From positions 1-45,436 of the forward strand of contig JAKVKH010000029.1 of assembly GCA_022486625.1 (NCBI GenBank): a stretch of DNA of 45,436 bases. Reading direction: 5' to 3'. This document shows positions 41,678 to 45,436 of this stretch, in pieces. The first letter of the stretch is position 1. Each line of letters starts with the position of its first letter. The translations under genes and the position numbers were made by a program. The notes under the pieces were generated by a model. The model was not told the origin of the DNA. It saw only the letters and a program-made list of their open reading frames with translations, and did no database searches. This DNA comes from Butyrivibrio sp. (GTDB taxonomy: Bacteria > Bacillota > Clostridia > Lachnospirales > Lachnospiraceae).

Positions 41678-42532
41678 ATGGGAATCGAACTGGAACAGCT
41701 GCGGCAGATCGCCGCAATAGAAGAATACGGCACCCTGTCGGCGGCAGCAGCCGCGCTGAACATTTCACAGCCGGCGCTCAGCCGCTCCATGCAGCGGATT
41801 GAAGATGATCTCTGCGTCCGTCTTTTCGACAGAAGCAAAAATCATATGGAATTCAACGCAAACGGCAGGCTGCTTCTGACATACGCGCACCGCATACTGG
41901 ATATGGAAAACGAAATGACACGTTCTGTCCGGGATTTTGACAGAAGCAGTCGCACCATCACCATCGGAACCTGTGCCCCGGCTCCGCTCTGGTACCTGCT
42001 GCCTGTCCTGTCCGGTCTGTTTCCCGACATGGCCGTTTCCACAGAGCTCGGAACAACGGAAGATGTACTCTCGGGTTTCCGGAATCATACCTTTCAGCTG
42101 GCGATTCTTCCCTATGAATGCCGGGAAACTGCGCTCACCTGCAAACATCTGATTGATGAGCAGCTTTTCTTTTCCCTCCCGAAGTTCCATCCGCTCTCAG
42201 GCAGCAAGGCGCTGCACATGTCAGATCTTGACGGCGAAGACATACTTCTTTTCTCCGGCATCGGCTTCTGGTATCAGCTGCATAAAGAAAAAATGCCGCA
42301 CACCCGCTTTCTGATGCAAAGCGAGCGCACAGCATTTCAGACAATTGCCAAAGCGTCCACACTTCCGTGTTTTGCTTCCGACCTGTCCATCGGTTATGAT
42401 CATGACAATACCGACCGCATCATCATCCCCATCCTGGATCCGGAATCTCACGCACACTTTTACTGTGTCTGCCGGAAAGAAGATGACGCCATGTTCCGGA
42501 AGCTCTTTCTGACCTTTCCGCTGCATGCATAA
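41678..42532 (+). CDS. LysR family regulator, divergent from the flavodoxin-AKR operon
   Basis: The 284-residue protein starts MGIELEQLRQIAAIEEYGTL, with the helix-turn-helix AAAALNISQPALSRSMQRIE and a C-terminal effector domain (RTITIGTCAPAPLWYLLPVL, then FQLAILPYECRETALTCKHL). AGGAGG lies 7 bases before the ATG. A Cys at about 140-150 in the effector domain could suit redox sensing, but that is speculative. It converges on the SocA-domain antitoxin gene with four bases between stops. Confidence 0.92.
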   Translation: MGIELEQLRQIAAIEEYGTLSAAAAALNISQPALSRSMQRIEDDLCVRLFDRSKNHMEFNANGRLLLTYAHRILDMENEMTRSVRDFDRSSRTITIGTCAPAPLWYLLPVLSGLFPDMAVSTELGTTEDVLSGFRNHTFQLAILPYECRETALTCKHLIDEQLFFSLPKFHPLSGSKALHMSDLDGEDILLFSGIGFWYQLHKEKMPHTRFLMQSERTAFQTIAKASTLPCFASDLSIGYDHDNTDRIIIPILDPESHAHFYCVCRKEDDAMFRKLFLTFPLHA

Positions 42533-42536
42533 CGGC

Positions 42537-43532
42537 CTATAACTGTTGAAACATAGTCTGCGTATAAGCCTTAATATCATTCGGATTAATCATGTTATAT
42601 TTTTCTTTTACACTGGTGAAGTACTTCCCGATATTCTCCTTCTTTATGATCTGATCGGAGGGCTCCGTTTCCGCAAGATTACCTCTTGCAGACAGCCACG
42701 GTGTTTCTGCATGTGTAAAGCTTTCCAGCACTTTCCCGCTGTAGCAGCAGATGTGTCTCACCACACTGTCAAGGATTGCTTTCTCTGAAGATGAAAAAAC
42801 TGTATCATCAATTTCGTTATCGCCTTTAATCGGATCAAATCTGTAATCCCGGTATCTGAAATAGATATCTCTGTAAACAGGTCCATGTACCCAGGCCTGA
42901 CATTCTTCTGAAAACAGATATCTTTTATAAAATGCATAGTAAAATCCCTGAATATAATACAGTGCTTTTTGAAGTGCCAAAGGTGTAATATCTTCACACT
43001 GATTCAGTAAGTATTCAATTACGGAATCTATTTTTGACTTTTCACAGATATCACCCGAAAGAAGGGCTTCAACTGCCTTTTTGCTTTTTCTGTATGCAGC
43101 CTCCGTTTTCAGATTCTTCCTGTTTTCTTCGAGAATCCGATCATAATACTTTGGCTCATCATATATTTTCTGCAATATATCAGAATATTGTTTTGTCGGA
43201 ACATCACCATCACAATAACGTGAAAATGTCTGTTCTCCCCATCCCAGCAGCAACGATAACGGCCGTTTCCCTATTGCATATTTTTCAGGTATTTTCAAAA
43301 TTGTATCCAATGAAATAATACAATGCTTTTCTCTGTACTTATCATATAATGCCTTTAAATTAAAATCATTTACCTCATCCGCATAAATCTCAGAACCACA
43401 ATCAATGCAATGTGCAACTTTACCCGAATAAGAGTATGCTTCTCCTTTAATCATTCCAGTCAGCTGCTTACCTGCAACAGTATATTCCACATCATTTCTG
43501 CATTCTTCACAAAATACTTTTTTATCCTTCAT
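42537..43532 (-). CDS. MqsA-like antitoxin with C-terminal SocA/Panacea (DUF4065) domain
   Basis: The 331-residue protein has three parts. Residues 1-60 carry Cys8, Cys11, Cys42 and Cys45, the same CxxC-x30-CxxC spacing as the zinc domain of MqsA. Residues about 85-150 hold an MqsA-like helix-turn-helix (LSLLLGWGEQTFSRYCDGDV, then KQYSDILQKIYDEP). Residues about 175-320 form a DUF4065 domain (TPLALQKALYYIQGFYYAFY, CQAWVHGPVYRDIYFRYRDY, LESFTHAETPWLSARGN). Panacea (PanA) domains neutralise varied toxins. ATG 43532 has AGGAG 9 bases upstream. It follows the MqsR-like gene by 26 bases, in the mqsRA order. Confidence 0.88.
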   Translation of the reverse strand: MKDKKVFCEECRNDVEYTVAGKQLTGMIKGEAYSYSGKVAHCIDCGSEIYADEVNDFNLKALYDKYREKHCIISLDTILKIPEKYAIGKRPLSLLLGWGEQTFSRYCDGDVPTKQYSDILQKIYDEPKYYDRILEENRKNLKTEAAYRKSKKAVEALLSGDICEKSKIDSVIEYLLNQCEDITPLALQKALYYIQGFYYAFYKRYLFSEECQAWVHGPVYRDIYFRYRDYRFDPIKGDNEIDDTVFSSSEKAILDSVVRHICCYSGKVLESFTHAETPWLSARGNLAETEPSDQIIKKENIGKYFTSVKEKYNMINPNDIKAYTQTMFQQL

Positions 43533-43558
43533 AACAGAATCTCCTTTCAATTTCCGTC

Positions 43559-43891
43559 CTATCGAAACAGATAATCTATCGGCTTGTTTCGTTTATGAAA
43601 AGAAATTACTACTGTTCTGCTCCCGTTTGGCAGATCAATCACATTAAATTTTGTGTAAACATCAACTGTCCCTTCTACTCCATCAGCATTAAATAATTGT
43701 ACCTGTGGAACAAAAACATACAAAACTTCATACTCATATCCCAGTTTTGTATTCTGCAACGTATGGCAGAAATCTTCTGTCTTAAGCTGCAATAAAATAC
43801 TTTTTTGCTTGCTGCTGACGCAGCTTTTTATCTTATCTAAAACTGCATCAATTTCTTCTTTCGAATAATTCTGATTATAGTGCAAATTCAT
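43559..43891 (-). CDS. MqsR-like toxin candidate
   Basis: The 110-residue protein resembles MqsR in its second half: LKTEDFCHTLQNTKLG, then VDVYTKFNVIDLPNGSRTVV and ISFHKRNKPIDYLFR, compared with E. coli MqsR ending in Y-L-K-I-T-V-I-H-D-V-L-I-V-S-F. MqsR is a RelE-fold endoribonuclease that cuts mRNA at GCU. Being the first gene and paired with an MqsA-like protein supports a toxin role. Similarity was judged by eye and is modest. AGGGAG is 7 bases before ATG 43891; 14 in-frame codons upstream include the leader and are not used. Confidence 0.72.
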   Translation of the reverse strand: MNLHYNQNYSKEEIDAVLDKIKSCVSSKQKSILLQLKTEDFCHTLQNTKLGYEYEVLYVFVPQVQLFNADGVEGTVDVYTKFNVIDLPNGSRTVVISFHKRNKPIDYLFR

Positions 43892-43912
43892 TACATCTCC
43901 CTTCATAATGCA

Positions 43913-43941
43913 ATGATACTTTATTATTTTCACTACGTCAA
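43913..43941 (-). promoter_or_regulatory. Promoter of the MqsR-like/SocA-antitoxin pair
   Basis: Minus-strand -35 TTGACG (43941-43936), 17-base spacer, -10 TATCAT (43918-43913). TGATAC (43914-43919) and GTATCA (43949-43954) flank the core as an inverted repeat, suitable for autoregulation. Confidence 0.72.
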
Positions 43942-43984
43942 TGCAAATGTATCAATTAGTGCATTTTACATTCTCCCCTTTTTT

Positions 43985-44310
43985 TCAGAATGCCCTCGTT
44001 ATTCTTTCGCGATATCTGCGAAGCTCATTTTCATCTTTCTCATCAATCATCTTCTGGATATATTCCATCACTGCTTCTCTGTCTTCCGGAAGATTGCAGC
44101 ATACATGGAACTGATTGGATGCATGCTCTGTCATATATACGGTTTCATTCTGAATGCGCCTTACAAATTCCCTGGCTTCCTCCAGCTTTTCTTTTTCTGT
44201 CGACTCTTCATACCCGCCTGTATTCATCAGTCTGTAGAGCGGTGTTCCCGGGACTTTTGCAGCGGCTCTGGCCACGCAGATTCTCACTCCCGTAATTCTT
44301 GTCGGCGGAC
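43985..44310 (-). pseudogene. C-terminal remnant, resembling the end of a radical SAM-type protein
   Basis: The frame is open from 44428, but only its later part reads like protein: GTPLYRLMNTGGYEESTE, then EKEKLEEAREFVRRIQNETV and EHASNQFHVCCNLPEDREAV, ending ELRRYRERITRAF. This resembles the C-terminal extension of clostridial radical SAM proteins as I remember them. No radical SAM CxxxCxxC motif is present. The first 50 codons are Ser/Arg/Cys-rich and overlap inverted repeats, so they are probably not coding. An N-terminally deleted gene is the best explanation, with low certainty about the family. Confidence 0.5.
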
Positions 44311-44392
44311 TCCGCAGCATCGAACGCATGAATAAAATACTGAAAGACACACAGATCGAGCTGCTCTCCCTCTCAAGGCCTCTCGTCAGGGA

Positions 44393-44423
44393 ACCGGATT
44401 TTCCGAACCGGTTACAATCCGGT
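44393..44423. repeat. Inverted repeat with inner palindrome
   Basis: ACCGGATT (44393-44400) and AATCCGGT (44416-44423) are exact complements that enclose the palindrome AACCGGTT (44406-44413). It is not followed by a T-run. Part of a structured patch that continues to 44502. Confidence 0.6.
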
Positions 44424-44449
44424 GACACAAGACCTTCTGCATGTGTTTC

Positions 44450-44502
44450 CTGTAATGCATGTTACAGCACGCCTGCCCATCGGTGCATATTCAAGCTGTA
44501 AC
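44450..44502. repeat. Cluster of CTGTAA/TTACAG repeats
   Basis: CTGTAA (44450-44455) pairs with TTACAG (44462-44467). GTTACAGC (44461-44468) is also an exact complement of GCTGTAAC (44495-44502). Two mutually exclusive stems or three half-sites of a regulator are possible. It lies just after the TIGR04076 gene. Confidence 0.55.
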
Positions 44503-44510
44503 AGTATTCC

Positions 44511-44900
44511 TCAATAATCAATTCTTTCAATCTTAAATACCACCGGTCTGGTTCCGTCGGAGCAGCAGCAGATCATGACATTTTCATCCTTCATCCATCC
44601 GTTCATAATAGACCCGCCCTGCAGTCCGGCATAGATATACCTGCTGATGGCATCCCATGCTTCCGAGCAGTGCGGCATCCCGGCCGATCCTGCAACTCCT
44701 TCTGTGCCATCTGTAGCTTTGACAAGCGTTCCTTCACCCATATGCCAGAAATCGTCACGATCTCCGTCACGCTCAAATATATATTCGTCGCCGACATGAT
44801 AGCATGGGCATGCGCCGGCCCCGGGATCTGCACAGTACTCCTGCTGCAGTTCCGGATAAAGTTTCTTATCAAGTACAGTTACTTTTACCTTATGTTTCAT
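44511..44900 (-). CDS. TIGR04076 family protein
   Basis: The 129-residue protein starts MKHKVKVTVLDKKLYPELQQ and shows the family features GACPCYHVGDEYIFERDGD, DFWHMGEGTLV, CSEAWDAISRYIYAGLQGG and a Cys-rich MICCCSDGTRPVVFKI. Members occur in anaerobes and have no established function; the conserved Cys residues suggest metal binding or a redox role. AAGGAA lies 8 bases before the ATG. It follows the nitroreductase gene by 24 bases and is probably co-transcribed. Confidence 0.88.
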   Translation of the reverse strand: MKHKVKVTVLDKKLYPELQQEYCADPGAGACPCYHVGDEYIFERDGDRDDFWHMGEGTLVKATDGTEGVAGSAGMPHCSEAWDAISRYIYAGLQGGSIMNGWMKDENVMICCCSDGTRPVVFKIERIDY

Positions 44901-44924
44901 TGTCTGTTCCTTCTGATCTTTTGA

Positions 44925-45436
44925 TTATTCAACATAATAAACGCGTTTTTCTTTTCTCTTTGCTGCTTTGGGCGCATCTCCTTCCGCATAGCCAAGGACA
45001 CAATGCCCGATGCCTTCCCATTCACCCTCAATACCGAGTCTGTTCAGTAATTCTCTGCCATATTCCGTTTCAAATTCTTCCTTTGCCCTGTGAATCCAGC
45101 AGCTTCCGATTCCAAGTGAATGTGCTGCCAGCATCAGATTCCCCATCACCAGACTTCCATCATAGACACGGTTTGCCCAGTCCTTTTTAGCCAGTACCAC
45201 CAATACAACAGGCGCACCGTAAAACGGATCAAATCCTTCTTTCCATCCGCCGATCTGGCAGTTCATTGCTGAAAGTTCATCCCTGATCTTCTGATTGGTC
45301 ACAGCAATGATTATGGTATTCTGATATCCCATCCCATTTGCTGCATAAGTCCCTGCCTCAATGATCTGGTCTACCAGGCTGCACGCCACCATATCTTTTC
45401 TGTACTTTCTTATACTTCTTCGCTCCTCCATTGCAC
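44925..45436 (-). CDS. Nitroreductase family protein, N-terminus cut by the window end
   Basis: The FMN-dependent enzyme is read to the window edge. The first visible Met lies in AMEERRSIRKYRKD, which is normally preceded by 6-8 residues, so the true start lies outside. Family features are the FMN phosphate motif ERRSIRKY, AGTYAANGMGYQNTIIIAVT, and VMGNLMLAAHSLGIGSCWIH, followed by LGIEGEWEGIGHCVLGY. At about 175 residues it would be a short nitroreductase. Substrates may be nitro compounds, quinones or flavins; none can be named here. Confidence 0.9.
   Translation of the reverse strand, partial: AMEERRSIRKYRKDMVACSLVDQIIEAGTYAANGMGYQNTIIIAVTNQKIRDELSAMNCQIGGWKEGFDPFYGAPVVLVVLAKKDWANRVYDGSLVMGNLMLAAHSLGIGSCWIHRAKEEFETEYGRELLNRLGIEGEWEGIGHCVLGYAEGDAPKAAKRKEKRVYYVE

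Noticed and set aside
44360..44500. Possible cobalamin riboswitch on the plus strand
   Set aside because: Only GGGAA and an AATCCGG-like segment match; the conserved CCACTGT core is absent and no plus-strand gene follows.

Overview
The window looks like chromosomal DNA of a strictly anaerobic, probably gut-associated Bacillota. The evidence is moderate GC, AGGAGG-type ribosome binding sites, sigma-A-like promoters with 17-base spacers, a GlpP antiterminator, and many oxygen-sensitive Fe-S or flavin proteins. It could be Clostridia (Lachnospiraceae-like) or Erysipelotrichia; I cannot decide from this sequence. No rRNA, tRNA, CRISPR array, prophage or insertion sequence was seen.

Layout. 1-6929: an oligopeptide ABC transporter operon read leftwards (small membrane protein, oppA, oppB, oppC, partial oppD), with a terminator-like hairpin and a switch-like set of repeats between oppA and oppB. 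7182-12017: gpmI (phosphoglycerate mutase), a cation efflux protein and a family 9 glycoside hydrolase without a signal peptide. 12134-15840: a heterodimeric multidrug ABC exporter and a bidirectional terminator. 15821-17992: thiamine pyrophosphokinase and a TPR membrane protein. 18044-22762: a glycerol-3-phosphate operon (GlpA-like dehydrogenase, FAD oxidoreductase, DUF1667 protein, HAD phosphatase, GlpP). It starts with a leader terminator of the kind GlpP acts on.

22767-29600 is accessory: a RelE/Phd toxin-antitoxin pair, a quinol-monooxygenase-like protein, a RhuM fragment, a CMD-cupin protein divergent from a TetR regulator, a soluble hybrid histidine kinase, and an EFR1 ferredoxin/ArsR operon whose leader is an internally deleted metallo-beta-lactamase-fold gene. 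29564-33322 is the most unusual part. A CO-dehydrogenase-like protein has Glu where a conserved active-site cluster Cys is expected and carries a His-rich N-terminal extension. It is translationally coupled to a TDT/SLAC1-type channel and a small P-loop kinase.

33350-45436 holds small redox and stress modules, three of them next to LysR regulators (MATE pump; alpha/beta hydrolase plus a 73-residue protein; flavodoxin plus Fe-S aldo/keto reductase). It also holds an orphan HigA with only the tail of HigB, an orphan Phd antitoxin, an MqsR-like toxin with an MqsA-like antitoxin carrying an extra SocA/Panacea domain, a TIGR04076 protein and a nitroreductase cut by the window end. Together the accessory half reads as a store of stress-response, detoxification and toxin-antitoxin genes, several of them decaying.
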